NCBI RefSeq assembly: GCF_028369065.1
Contig: NZ_JAQNDA010000004.1
Coordinates: forward strand, 186,001-250,000
From: Marinobacter sp. SS21
Lineage (GTDB): Bacteria; Pseudomonadota; Gammaproteobacteria; Pseudomonadales; Oleiphilaceae
Length of the DNA stretch: 64,000 nucleotides
Direction of reading: 5' to 3'
Positions within the stretch are counted from its first letter, which is position 1, and each line of letters begins with the position of its first letter. Positions 25,659-33,984 of the stretch are shown in pieces. The notes under the pieces are model-generated. The model was not told the origin of the DNA, did no database searches, and saw only the letters and a list, made by a program, of their open reading frames with translations. The position numbers and the translations under genes were made by a program.

Positions 25659-27599
25659 ATGCTGCCGTTGCGCTTTGTTGACCGTCTCAAGTTTTTTATT
25701 GAACGCCAGTTCGTCAAGGGGGCCGCCTTCCAGCTGCTGGTGGTGGCGTTGCTGATTGGTTTGATCTCGGTCATTGGCGGCTTGCTGGTGGCGCCGTTGG
25801 GAGAACCGTTTGATGATCTGGGCGCCGCGATCTGGTGGGCCTTTCTGCGGCTGACCGATCCCGGTTATCTGGGGGATGACAGCGGGAATTGGCAGCGGTT
25901 TGTGTCGACCTTGCTCACGGTGAGCGGCTACGTCGTCTTCCTTGGTGCCCTGGTGGCGATCCTGACGCGCTGGTTGATTGCGGTGATGAACGACCTGGAG
26001 CGGGGATTGACTCCGGTGTCGCTGAAACACCATGTGGTGGTGCTGGGCTGGACCTCGCTGACCCTGCCGTTGTTGTCGGAACTGCTGGGCTCCTCCCGTC
26101 GCATGCGGCGCTTTCTCGAACAACACGACACACGCCGGTTGCGGTTAGTGGTGCTGGCGGCTGAGGTTTCCGCAAACCAGATGCTAGCGTTGCGGAATCA
26201 GGAGGGTATTGGCAGCAAAGTCCGGCAGATCATCCTGCGATCCGGATTGGCGATCCAGCCAGAGGCGCTGCACCGGGTGGCCTGTCTGCAGGCGGCCGCG
26301 GTGATCATACCCAGCGCGGCCTATGGTTCTGAGAGTCTGGTTTCCGCCGACGTTGAGACCGTCAAGGCGTTGCTCTCAATCGCCGCCCAGGCGCGGCAGC
26401 TGAACACGTCGCTGCCGTTCGTAGTGGCGGAAATCCAGGATCTGCGCAAGCGTGCGGTGATCGAACGGGCTTATCCCGGGGCCGTGGAAGTGGTGGCGGG
26501 GGATAGCACCATCAGCCGCCTGATCGTACAGAACTGCCTGCACCCGGGTCTGTCCGAACTCTACAACGAGCTGCTGACCGCCGGTGAAGGCAACGAACTT
26601 TACATCCGCAGCGGCGAGCCCCTGGCAGGGCTCACCCTGGGGGAAGTGGCGAGTCAGCGCCCCGCTGCGATTGTTCTGGGGTTGCTGCGCCCGGCAGGGA
26701 ACGGCTGGCAAGCCTGCCTGCTGGGGTCGCCGGGACTGACCATCGCGCCCGCGGACCGATTGGTGATGATGGCCCGCGGCTATGATGATACCGAAGCCAA
26801 CAGCCATGGGGCGCCGTTGGCGATGGTGGTACCGGCCGCCGTCGCACCCTGTGCCCAGACGGCGATAAGGCATCGGGTTCTGGTGCTGGGCTGGGGGCGC
26901 AAGGTGCCCGCGCTGGTGGCGGAGTTTGATAGCTACGCCCATCGTCAGTTTGAGCTTGATCTGGTGTCGGTGATGCCCACCGCCGAACGGGAGCGGATCA
27001 TTCAGCGGGATACCGGTGAGCTTCACCATGCCCAGGTCCGGCACCTGGAAGCGGACTACATGGTGGAGGGCGCCCTCAGGCGGCTGAAGCCGTGGGACTA
27101 TGACACCATCCTGCTGCTCAGTAGCGATCGGCTGGCTAGCGGCGAAGAGGCGGACGCTCGAGCGATGGTGGGCTACCTCCAACTGGAGGAACTGCTCATG
27201 TCGGCCCAGCGCAGACCCCAGGTGATTCTGGAATTGAGTGATCCCGACAACCAGCACCTGCTCGGCGTGCACCAGGGCGAGACGATCGTCAGTCCGATGG
27301 TCATGAGCCACGTGCTGGCCCAGGTGGCCTTGCGCCGGGAGCTGCGCTGGGCCTTGGATGAGCTGTTTACCGCCGGTGGGGCCGAGTTCCAGTTTCGCGA
27401 CCCGGACGGCTATACCCTGCCAGCAGATGCCGATTTCCAGCGCCTGGAACAGGCGGTGGCCGACAACGGCGAGCTGGCCCTGGGGTTATACCGGCGCCAG
27501 CCTGACGCGCGAGGTCGCCGACTGCGGCTCAATCCGCCCCGCGACGAACCTCTGGACCTGGAGCCGGGCGATCGGTTGGTGGTGCTGGCCCTGACCTAG
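25659..27599 (+). CDS. CASTOR/POLLUX-like ion channel with TrkA-N (RCK) domains
   Basis: 646 residues. The N-terminal part has two hydrophobic segments around a pore-like stretch (AIWWAFLRLTDPGYLGDD), which lacks the TVGYG potassium filter, followed by TLLTVSGYVVFLGALVA. The cytoplasmic part has two RCK/NAD-binding-like modules, one starting at HHVVVLGW (residues about 125-132) and one at HRVLVLGWG (about 407). This is the CASTOR/POLLUX (DMI1) layout of plant nuclear channels and bacterial homologues. It may conduct cations under nucleotide control. It is monocistronic here. Confidence 0.82.
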   Translation: MLPLRFVDRLKFFIERQFVKGAAFQLLVVALLIGLISVIGGLLVAPLGEPFDDLGAAIWWAFLRLTDPGYLGDDSGNWQRFVSTLLTVSGYVVFLGALVAILTRWLIAVMNDLERGLTPVSLKHHVVVLGWTSLTLPLLSELLGSSRRMRRFLEQHDTRRLRLVVLAAEVSANQMLALRNQEGIGSKVRQIILRSGLAIQPEALHRVACLQAAAVIIPSAAYGSESLVSADVETVKALLSIAAQARQLNTSLPFVVAEIQDLRKRAVIERAYPGAVEVVAGDSTISRLIVQNCLHPGLSELYNELLTAGEGNELYIRSGEPLAGLTLGEVASQRPAAIVLGLLRPAGNGWQACLLGSPGLTIAPADRLVMMARGYDDTEANSHGAPLAMVVPAAVAPCAQTAIRHRVLVLGWGRKVPALVAEFDSYAHRQFELDLVSVMPTAERERIIQRDTGELHHAQVRHLEADYMVEGALRRLKPWDYDTILLLSSDRLASGEEADARAMVGYLQLEELLMSAQRRPQVILELSDPDNQHLLGVHQGETIVSPMVMSHVLAQVALRRELRWALDELFTAGGAEFQFRDPDGYTLPADADFQRLEQAVADNGELALGLYRRQPDARGRRLRLNPPRDEPLDLEPGDRLVVLALT

Positions 27600-27908
27600 G
27601 GATTCGGTGCATGTCGGGGGCGATCCGGAGCTGTTCGAGGCTCGCTGAGTGGTTCGGCGCCGAACATTGCTGTCAATCTCAAGCACTTAGCAGGGGCAGT
27701 CGGTGGCGGTTACCTTTATTCATAAGAAAAATGCTGAAAATAGATAATATAAATTTCAATTATAAATTCTGAGCAACTAAAGTAACCGCCAACGTCAGCG
27801 CCCGGTTTAATTTTTTGAGTGGGCGTTACGTCGTCAAGAATGGGTGTCCGGATTCGTCCGGCAGCACTCGACGCAGTACCTCAAACCTATCGAGACAGGA
27901 CTGAGATC
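27600..27908. other. aceA upstream region
   Basis: A 309-base spacer without a gene. It contains the AT-rich core 27719-27777 bounded by the inverted repeat listed at 27704-27791. The isocitrate lyase promoter should lie here. An open frame runs upstream from the aceA ATG to 27819, but its composition and lack of a ribosome site argue against translation. Confidence 0.7.
27704..27791. repeat. Inverted repeat flanking AT-rich segment upstream of aceA
   Basis: TGGCGGTTACCTTTA (27704-27718) is mirrored by TAAAGTAACCGCCA (27778-27791), whose reverse complement is TGGCGGTTACTTTA; the arms differ by one extra C. The 59 bases between are markedly AT-rich in an otherwise GC-rich region. Two operator half-sites binding one regulator by looping, or a remnant of an inserted element, are the simplest readings. 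Confidence 0.65.
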
Positions 27909-29507
27909 ATGCCATACGCAAGCGACGTTGATGCCATCGCATCATTGATCAAGCAAAACCCGACCTGGGCCAGCATCAAGCCTGAGCATGCCGCCCGCAT
28001 GCGCGCCCAGAACCAGTTCAAGACCGGTCTGGACATCGCCAAGTACACCGCCAAGATCATGCGCGAAGACATGGCTGCCTACGACGCCGATACCGCTCAG
28101 TACACCCAGTCTCTGGGCTGCTGGCACGGCTTCATCGGTCAGCAGAAGCTGATCTCTATCAAGAAGCATTTCGGTAGCACCAAGCGTCGTTACCTGTACC
28201 TGTCTGGCTGGATGGTTGCCGCCCTGCGTTCCCAGTTCGGTCCGCTGCCTGACCAGTCCATGCACGAGAAGACTTCCGTATCCGGTCTGATCGGCGAACT
28301 GTACACCTTCCTGCGTCAGGCTGACTCCTGGGAACTGAACCACCTGTTCCGTAACCTGGAAGCCGCCCAGAACGCTGGCGACGCTGCCAAGGCCAAGGAA
28401 ATCGAAGCTGCGATCGACAACCACGAAACTCACGTTGTGCCCATCATCGCGGACATCGACGCTGGTTTCGGTAACGCCGAAGCGACTTACCTGCTGGCCA
28501 AGCAGATGATCGAAGCCGGTGCTTGCTGTATCCAGATCGAGAACCAGGTATCCGACGAGAAGCAGTGTGGCCACCAGGACGGTAAAGTAACCGTTCCTCA
28601 CGCCGACTTCCTGGCCAAGATCAACGCTGTTCGTCTGGCGTTCCTGGAGCTGGGTGTTGACGACGGTGTCATCGTTGCCCGTACCGACTCCCTGGGTGCT
28701 GGCCTGACCAAGCAGATCGCCGTGACCAACGAGCCGGGCGACCTGGGCGACCAGTACAACAGCTTCATCGACGGCGACGTCATCGACAGCGCTGAAGACA
28801 TCGCCAACGGCGACGTTGTAATCAAGCAGAACGGCAAGCTGGTTCGTCCGAAGCGTCTGGCTTCTGGCCTGTTCCAGTTCAAAGCCGGCTCTGGTGAAGA
28901 CCGTGTTGTTATGGACTGTATTGCCAGCCTGCAGAACGGTGCTGACCTGCTGTGGATCGAGACTGAGAAGCCTCACGTTGGCCAGATCGCTGCCATGGTT
29001 AACCGCATCCGTGAAGTGGTACCCAACGCCAAGCTGGTGTACAACAACAGCCCGTCCTTCAACTGGACCCTGAATTTCCGTCAGCAGGTATTCGACGCGT
29101 GGAAAGAAGAAGGCAAGGACGTATCTGCCTACGATCGCGATCGCCTGATGAGCGCCGATTACGACGCGACCGAGCTGGCTGAAGAAGCCGATCGTCGTAC
29201 CGCCAGCTTCCAGCGTGACGGTTCCCGTGAAGCAGGTATCTTCCACCACCTGATCACTCTGCCGACTTACCACACTGCGGCCCTGTCTACCGACAACCTG
29301 GCCAAAGGTTACTTCGGCGACGAAGGCATGCTGGCCTACGTTGCGGGCGTACAGCGTAAGGAAATCCGTCAGGGTATCGCTACCGTTAAGCACCAGGACA
29401 TGGCTGGTTCTAACATCGGTGACGACCACAAAGAGTTCTTCGCTGGCGAAGCGGCTCTGAAGGCGGGCGGTAAAGACAACACCATGGGTCAGTTCGAGAA
29501 CATTTAA
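27909..29507 (+). CDS. aceA: Isocitrate lyase
   Basis: 532 residues from ATG 27909. Length and the catalytic loop with EKQCGH (rather than the KKCGH of E. coli) mark the subfamily-3 Pseudomonas-type enzyme. DIDAGFGNAEATYLLAKQ and CIQIENQVSDEKQCGHQDG are the Mg2+-isocitrate-binding region; FNWT and SPSFNW near residue 380 complete the active site. It cleaves isocitrate to glyoxylate and succinate in the glyoxylate shunt, for growth on acetate, fatty acids or alkanes. Codon use is strongly biased to CTG, CGT and GGT, unlike the neighbours, which suggests high expression. No malate synthase gene is adjacent. Confidence 0.97.
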   Translation: MPYASDVDAIASLIKQNPTWASIKPEHAARMRAQNQFKTGLDIAKYTAKIMREDMAAYDADTAQYTQSLGCWHGFIGQQKLISIKKHFGSTKRRYLYLSGWMVAALRSQFGPLPDQSMHEKTSVSGLIGELYTFLRQADSWELNHLFRNLEAAQNAGDAAKAKEIEAAIDNHETHVVPIIADIDAGFGNAEATYLLAKQMIEAGACCIQIENQVSDEKQCGHQDGKVTVPHADFLAKINAVRLAFLELGVDDGVIVARTDSLGAGLTKQIAVTNEPGDLGDQYNSFIDGDVIDSAEDIANGDVVIKQNGKLVRPKRLASGLFQFKAGSGEDRVVMDCIASLQNGADLLWIETEKPHVGQIAAMVNRIREVVPNAKLVYNNSPSFNWTLNFRQQVFDAWKEEGKDVSAYDRDRLMSADYDATELAEEADRRTASFQRDGSREAGIFHHLITLPTYHTAALSTDNLAKGYFGDEGMLAYVAGVQRKEIRQGIATVKHQDMAGSNIGDDHKEFFAGEAALKAGGKDNTMGQFENI

Positions 29508-29532
29508 TCTCGACCGACACTCAGTGTTGACG

Positions 29533-29562
29533 AAAAAGGCGACCCTACGGGGTCGCCTTTTT
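29533..29562 (+). terminator. Rho-independent terminator of aceA
   Basis: GGCGACCC (29538-29545), loop TACG (29546-29549), GGGTCGCC (29550-29557), then a T-run; A residues precede the stem, so it can also serve the opposite strand. It starts about 26 bases after the aceA stop. Confidence 0.93.
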
Positions 29563-29631
29563 CCTTTTTAACAGGGCAAGCATTCGCCGCCGAGGGCAGC
29601 ATTCCTTTCTGTCCCCACTCCCGCCTTTACC

Positions 29632-30132
29632 TTATGCCTTCGATGCAGCCAGCTTCTTCCGCGTCGCCAGCCGGCCCTGACGCCGCACCTCGGCATCCCG
29701 ATAGCGCCGTTTCTGTTCATCGGTCTCGGCCAGCACCGGGCGGACGTCCACCGGTTTACCCGCTTCATCCAGCGCCACAAAGGTAAAGAACGCCGACAGG
29801 ATGTGGCGGACTTCACCGGTGTAGCTGTTCTCCGCCAGCACCTTGGCGCCAATTTCCATGGACGATCCCCAGGCTCGATTCAGCGCCAGGCTGAACAGCA
29901 AGGTATCGCCGCCCTTGGCGGGAGCGCGGAAATGGATGGAGTCCACCGCTGCGGTGACGCAGACGAACCCGGAATGGCGTTCGGCAACCACCAGGGCGAG
30001 GCGATCGCATTTGGCCATGATCATGCCGCCGAAGACCGTTTCATGGGAATTCAGATCGTTCGGAAACACTTTGTATACGTGGTTGTCGATCGCGGAAGCA
30101 GCCACAGGGCGGGCTGCAGAGGCAGTGAGCAT
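29632..30132 (-). CDS. Acyl-CoA thioesterase, hotdog fold (YciA-like)
   Basis: 166 residues. The hotdog opening KVFPNDLNSHETVFGGMIMAKCD carries the conserved N/HETVFGG-x-x-M block of the YciA/BACH family, in which the aspartate of DLN and nearby residues act in catalysis. VDSIHFRAPAKGGDTLLF is the second conserved block. It hydrolyses acyl-CoA esters; chain length is not predictable. A basic tail (RKKLAASKA) ends the protein. It transcribes toward the aceA terminator. Confidence 0.9.
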   Translation of the reverse strand: MLTASAARPVAASAIDNHVYKVFPNDLNSHETVFGGMIMAKCDRLALVVAERHSGFVCVTAAVDSIHFRAPAKGGDTLLFSLALNRAWGSSMEIGAKVLAENSYTGEVRHILSAFFTFVALDEAGKPVDVRPVLAETDEQKRRYRDAEVRRQGRLATRKKLAASKA

Positions 30133-30501
30133 GATGGCTTCCTGGTCGGTGGCAGTGACGACAGGCTACATCAGTGCGCTTCGGCTGTCGCGTCGGTGTC
30201 AGCTCAAGCGACGGGTTTGGCCGTGTTAGGGGCTTGAATAGTAAGCTTTTACCACAATGTGAGTACGCCTTAAGCGGAATTTTGTTCCGGTGCTGAAACA
30301 GATCCGCGACCAGGAACGCCTGGCTGGCTTTGAGTCGTGAAATACGAATCTTCTGAATCAATAGGTTAGATCTGGTTTTTGGAACTGGCACGGAAATCGC
30401 TTTTGAGTGAGGGGAGGACCTGACCTGCCCCCGCATGGCATTCGCCCGATGGCAGCTCAGGAGGACGGAGACCACCAACAACGCCAAAGGAAACGAAGAT
30501 C
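30133..30501. other. Intergenic region upstream of the Fap-like operon
   Basis: 369 bases without a gene between the divergent thioesterase and the first Fap-like gene. It holds the sigma-54 promoter at 30386-30401. The ribosome site AAAGGAAACGAAG is just upstream of ATG 30502. No second obvious element was found by eye; activator sites should lie between 30150 and 30350. Confidence 0.6.
30386..30401 (+). promoter_or_regulatory. Sigma-54 promoter of the Fap-like operon
   Basis: TGGCACGGAAATCGCT matches TGGCACG-N4-TTGCW at all fixed positions except one (C for T in the -12 box). GG and GC are ten bases apart, as RpoN requires. The predicted transcript start is near 30412, about 90 bases before the first gene. 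A sigma-54-dependent activator is encoded at 33981-35381. Confidence 0.75.
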
Positions 30502-31257
30502 ATGACAACTCAAAAAAACTTGCTAGCAATCGCCATTGCCTTGAGCTTTGGCCTTTCCGGAGCCGTCCTGGCGGACCAGGGCGGGGATGGCAGCCCCAAC
30601 ACCAACGCCGATGATGGCGCTGCTGCGGTTAATGACTCGTTCAAGATCGCCGATAGCGGCAATGATCATTCGGACAACAGCACCCATGTGGCCGACAGCG
30701 CCAACGACAACTCCGACAACAGCACCGATGTGACCGACTCGTTCAAGATCAAGGACAGTGGCAACGATAATTCGGACAACAGCACTCATGTGGCCGACAG
30801 CGCCAATGACAACTCCGACAACAGTACGGACGTGACCGATTCGTTCAAGATCAAGGACAGCGGTAACGATAATTCCGACAACAGCACCAACGTGACCGAC
30901 TCCTTCAAGATCAAGGACAGCGGCAACGACAACTCCGACAACAGCATCAACGATTCGTTCAAGATCGCAGACAGTGGCAACGACAATTCGGACAATTCCG
31001 ATAACAGCACCACCGATGTGGATCTGAATGTGTTCCTGAACGAAGCGGAGTTGAATGGCGTAGTCAATGGCGTGGCCACTGCCTACACCCTGGACGGTAG
31101 TGTGGCCGGCAAGGCAATGCTGACCAACCACAACGAAATTTCCGGTGGTTCAGCCAACTTCACCGGCGTGGGGGCAATTGCCCAGTCCGCCGGCACCGCC
31201 AACCTGACTCAGGCCAACGTGAGTGTGATGTCGAACCTGACCACAAATGCGCAGTGA
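30502..31257 (+). CDS. Secreted Asn/Asp/Ser-repeat protein, candidate Fap-like amyloid subunit
   Basis: 251 residues with a signal peptide (cleavage about VLA-DQ, residue 24). Residues about 43-170 repeat units of the type DSFKIxDSGNDNSDNS and HVADSANDNSDNS. The C-terminal 80 residues are free of repeats and end with GVGAIAQSAGTANLTQANVSV, a pattern like the G-x-Q-N-x-G/NSLVQQ-type motifs at the ends of Pseudomonas FapB/FapC. It is first in the operon behind the sigma-54 promoter. An acidic calcium-binding or adhesive extracellular protein is an alternative. Direct homology to FapC is not proved. Confidence 0.55.
   Translation: MTTQKNLLAIAIALSFGLSGAVLADQGGDGSPNTNADDGAAAVNDSFKIADSGNDHSDNSTHVADSANDNSDNSTDVTDSFKIKDSGNDNSDNSTHVADSANDNSDNSTDVTDSFKIKDSGNDNSDNSTNVTDSFKIKDSGNDNSDNSINDSFKIADSGNDNSDNSDNSTTDVDLNVFLNEAELNGVVNGVATAYTLDGSVAGKAMLTNHNEISGGSANFTGVGAIAQSAGTANLTQANVSVMSNLTTNAQ
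30640..31010 (+). repeat. Tandem coding repeats in the candidate subunit gene
   Basis: DNA units with core GATTCGTTCAAGATC and AACGACAATTCGGACAAC recur about five times with drifting third positions, encoding the DSFKI and NDNSDNS motifs. The drift at synonymous sites indicates that the protein repeat is selected. Confidence 0.8.
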
Positions 31258-31315
31258 GTGGGAGCGCTTGGGCCGCGGTTAAGTGGCGCGGTTCAGGCGC
31301 CCGGGAGGAACTGCC

Positions 31316-31672
31316 ATGGAAAACGTCATCAAACGAGCGTCATTGCCAGTGGCGGGACTCATGGTGTGGATAATGGCCCTGACGGTTCAGGCCGAAGACG
31401 GCGTGTGGCTCGAGGTCACGCCGTTGGCGGCCGATGAGCTGGCGGGCTCCAGTGGGCGCCAGGGTGTACCGGTGCAGATTCAGGTCAACAACACCGAGCA
31501 AAATGCGGTCTTGGCCGGAAATGTTTTGAACGGCAATGTGGTAACCGGAAATAACCTGATTTCCGACAACGCCTTCCAGAACATGAGCGGCACCGCCACG
31601 GTGATCCAGAACAGCGGCAATCACGTGGTGATCCAGGACAGCACCCAGATCAACATCCTGTTCAACAACTGA
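31316..31672 (+). CDS. Small secreted protein with Asn/Gln-rich repeats, Fap-like
   Basis: 118 residues from ATG 31316 behind GGGAGGAACTGCC. The signal peptide ends at VQA-ED (residue about 26). The mature part has NAVLAGNVLNGNVVTGNNL and then GTATVIQNSGNHVVIQDST, alternating polar and hydrophobic residues with regularly placed Asn and Gln. Such patterns form stacked beta-strands in Fap and curli subunits. It may be a nucleator or minor subunit for the upstream repeat protein, 58 bases away. No named family was recognised. Confidence 0.5.
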   Translation: MENVIKRASLPVAGLMVWIMALTVQAEDGVWLEVTPLAADELAGSSGRQGVPVQIQVNNTEQNAVLAGNVLNGNVVTGNNLISDNAFQNMSGTATVIQNSGNHVVIQDSTQINILFNN

Positions 31673-31686
31673 AGGGGAGGTGGGCC

Positions 31687-32385
31687 ATGGACAGTAACCT
31701 TTGCAGGATAACTTGCCTCGCAACGGCTCTGCTCTGGTCCACCGCTTTTGCCGGCTCGGTCTCGGTGCCGGGCATAGCGGGGGATCTCCAGCTGGAGGTG
31801 AAGAGCTTTCGCGAGCGTCAGTTCGGCTCGGTGCTGCGCCAGGAGTACGACTACAGTTGCGGTTCGGCGGCGGTGGCGTCACTGCTGTCCTACCATTACG
31901 ACGATCCGGTCAGCGAACAGCAAGTATTCACCGCCATGATGGCCGCGGCCGATGTGGATAAGGTCCGGCGCGAGGGCTTTTCGATGCTGGACATGAAACG
32001 CTATCTGGAAACCAAGGGCTATCGGGCCGACGGCTTTCGGCTGGATCTGGCCGGAATTCGCCAGCGCATCGCGCTGCCGCTGATCGTGCTGATGACCATC
32101 GACGGCTTCCGTCATTTCGTGGTCATCAAGGGTCTCAGCGAGCAGGAAGTGCTGATCGGCGACCCGACCCGAGGATTGATGATCTACGATCACCAGAAGT
32201 TCCTGAGTCAGTGGGATGGGGTCGCCTTCGTCATTCGCAGTCATGTTGAGCTGGGCCGGGCGTCGTTCCGGGAGCGGGAGCACTGGCCCGAGATCGCGGG
32301 CGCGCCCTTGCAGCGCGGCATTGATGGCAATGAACTACCTATGGGCCATGACCTGGTGCAGTGGCCCCATTCCGTTGAGTGGTGA
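31687..32385 (+). CDS. C39-type cysteine peptidase, FapD-like
   Basis: 232 residues behind GGGGAGG, with a signal peptide (TAFA-GS, about residue 22). The papain-like C39 triad is intact: Cys58 in DYSCGSAA, His143 in RHFVVIKG and Asp159 in GDPTRG. FapD of the Pseudomonas Fap operon is this kind of peptidase and is required for fibril export. Unlike bacteriocin processors it is not fused to an ABC transporter. It follows the small secreted gene by 14 bases and probably processes one of the two secreted proteins or the barrel in the periplasm. Confidence 0.8.
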   Translation: MDSNLCRITCLATALLWSTAFAGSVSVPGIAGDLQLEVKSFRERQFGSVLRQEYDYSCGSAAVASLLSYHYDDPVSEQQVFTAMMAAADVDKVRREGFSMLDMKRYLETKGYRADGFRLDLAGIRQRIALPLIVLMTIDGFRHFVVIKGLSEQEVLIGDPTRGLMIYDHQKFLSQWDGVAFVIRSHVELGRASFREREHWPEIAGAPLQRGIDGNELPMGHDLVQWPHSVEW

Positions 32386-32390
32386 GTGTG

Positions 32391-32906
32391 ATGAAGGCCG
32401 ACAACAAACCCGTGCACAGCACCGATCAACCTCGGCGAGCTACGCCCCTGGCGCTGCTGTTGCTGCTGGTGTCCATGCCGTTGGCAGCGGAACTGAACCT
32501 GCCGGCCGCGCCGCTGGCCGATGAGGTGCTGGCCAGCCAGCGCGGCGGCTTTGTGGTGGGCAACCTGGAAATCGCCATCGGTCTGGAGCAGTTGGTGGCG
32601 ATTAATGGTGAAACCGTCGTGGTCAGTCGCCTGCATATCCCGAATCTGAATCAGGATCTCAGCAAGAAGGCGATCGCGAGCCAGCTCGAAACCACGCTGG
32701 CGGTGCCGGATTTGGCGGAGGGTATGGTGATCGACACCCGGTTGGTGAATGACTCGGGTGTGCTGACCAAAATCCAGAACTCCATGAACGACACCCTGAT
32801 CCAAACCTTGCGCCAGTACAACATCGAGCTGAACAACCTGGATGCCAATGTCCGGTTGCCGGGGGAACTCGACACCCATTACCTACAGAGCCTGCATCCC
32901 CGTTGA
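32391..32906 (+). CDS. Exported protein of unknown function in the Fap-like operon
   Basis: 171 residues from ATG 32391; a GTG at 32379 overlapping the previous stop is an alternative. A signal peptide is present (LALLLLLVSMPLAA-EL). The mature protein begins with LADEVLASQRGGFVVGNLEIAIGLEQL, a block that looks conserved in type, and ends with QNSMNDTLIQTLRQYNIELNN, which is Gln/Asn-rich and amphipathic. No family was recognised. By position it may be the FapA-like chaperone or another assembly factor. It is the last plus-strand gene and converges on the barrel gene. Confidence 0.6.
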   Translation: MKADNKPVHSTDQPRRATPLALLLLLVSMPLAAELNLPAAPLADEVLASQRGGFVVGNLEIAIGLEQLVAINGETVVVSRLHIPNLNQDLSKKAIASQLETTLAVPDLAEGMVIDTRLVNDSGVLTKIQNSMNDTLIQTLRQYNIELNNLDANVRLPGELDTHYLQSLHPR

Positions 32907-32934
32907 TGTCCGGTTGTCAGAAGGGCCGTGCGGG

Positions 32935-33984
32935 TCAGAAGGACAGTGGCAGTTTCAGCGCAATCTCGCTGTTGGGGGCCTGCTCAGTGACCCCGATGCT
33001 GACCGTCAGGCCCAGGCTGGCGGCGGTGGTCAGTCGTTGGGACAGCCCGAAGGACAGCGAACCCACCTGGATTCGGTCGAACTGGGAGTCGGTCAGGCTG
33101 GTGGCGAATTCGACACTGGTTTTCGGAATCACCGAATGGTCATAGCCCAGGCTGAACGAAGTGCGTTCATTGAACGCGAACCCCATGCCAAAGCCGAAAC
33201 GCACCACGTCACCGGGCTTAATCGTTCCGCCGTTCTCCACGCCCTTGTCGTCGGGCATGGTCCGCACGTAGCTGAAGTTGCCGAACAGCACCGCCGGGTC
33301 CGAGGGATAGATGAACGAAATGCCGGGCTCGAACGACCAGAAGCCGTTTCCGGTGGGGCGTTCGCTGAGGACGATGCCGATGGGGTTGCCGTCGTTGTCG
33401 AGCAGTTGACGCTGGTCGACGTCGTAGGGGCTTTCGCCGGTGGGCGCCTTGACGCGGAAGGTGCCCAGCAGGTAGGGCCAGCCATCGCTGCCGTCGGTCA
33501 TCTGGAACCGGGTGGACAGCTCCACATCGCCCAGGCCCTCGCCGTTGGATTCCCGCAGGTTATCCACGGGGGTGCCCTGAAAGGCCTGACGTTCCCGCAG
33601 ATCCTCTTCAATGATCAGGTAGGGCACCCGTACACCGACCTCAAGCCGGCTGCTGAAACCGTACTTGAAGGTCAGCGCGCCGACGAAAATGTCCCGCTGG
33701 ATTTCAGAAATGTTGATCAGCCCCACCACCAGCGCCGGGATCACCGTGTAGCCTTCAATGGCGACGGAGGTGGAGTTGCTGTAGGCGTGGGACAGCGATG
33801 GTTCGAAGGTCAGTCGTCCGGGCCGGGTCACGATGCCCCGGTCCGTGGTGATGGAGGCGATCTCCACGGCTTTGTCCGGTGCGCCCTCGGCCGCACCGAA
33901 GTCGTCATACTCCGGTTTGGCGACGGTGTGGCTGGCCAGGAGCCAGCCGGCGAGAAACACCGTCCAGCCTACCCGCGCTGTCAT
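32935..33984 (-). CDS. Outer-membrane beta-barrel transporter, MetA/FapF-like
   Basis: 349 residues with a signal peptide (SHTVA-KP). The protein is rich in alternating aromatic and polar strands (RLTFEPSLSHAYSNSTSV, RLEVGVRVPYLI, RTSFSLGYDHSV) and ends in LPLSF, a C-terminal phenylalanine of the outer-membrane signal type. It resembles the family annotated as MetA-pathway transporter. In Fap systems the secretion pore is the barrel FapF; this gene probably plays that part. It overlaps the sigma-54 activator gene by ATGA. It lacks the N-terminal coiled coil known in FapF, so analogy rather than orthology is claimed. Confidence 0.65.
   Translation of the reverse strand: MTARVGWTVFLAGWLLASHTVAKPEYDDFGAAEGAPDKAVEIASITTDRGIVTRPGRLTFEPSLSHAYSNSTSVAIEGYTVIPALVVGLINISEIQRDIFVGALTFKYGFSSRLEVGVRVPYLIIEEDLRERQAFQGTPVDNLRESNGEGLGDVELSTRFQMTDGSDGWPYLLGTFRVKAPTGESPYDVDQRQLLDNDGNPIGIVLSERPTGNGFWSFEPGISFIYPSDPAVLFGNFSYVRTMPDDKGVENGGTIKPGDVVRFGFGMGFAFNERTSFSLGYDHSVIPKTSVEFATSLTDSQFDRIQVGSLSFGLSQRLTTAASLGLTVSIGVTEQAPNSEIALKLPLSF

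Noticed and set aside
27942..29429. 495-codon antisense frame over aceA
   Set aside because: aceA is certain by sequence and has strongly biased codons; the antisense frame is a by-product of that codon bias.
30640..31010. CRISPR array
   Set aside because: Repeats are in frame, encode a recurring peptide and have no unique spacers of constant length.
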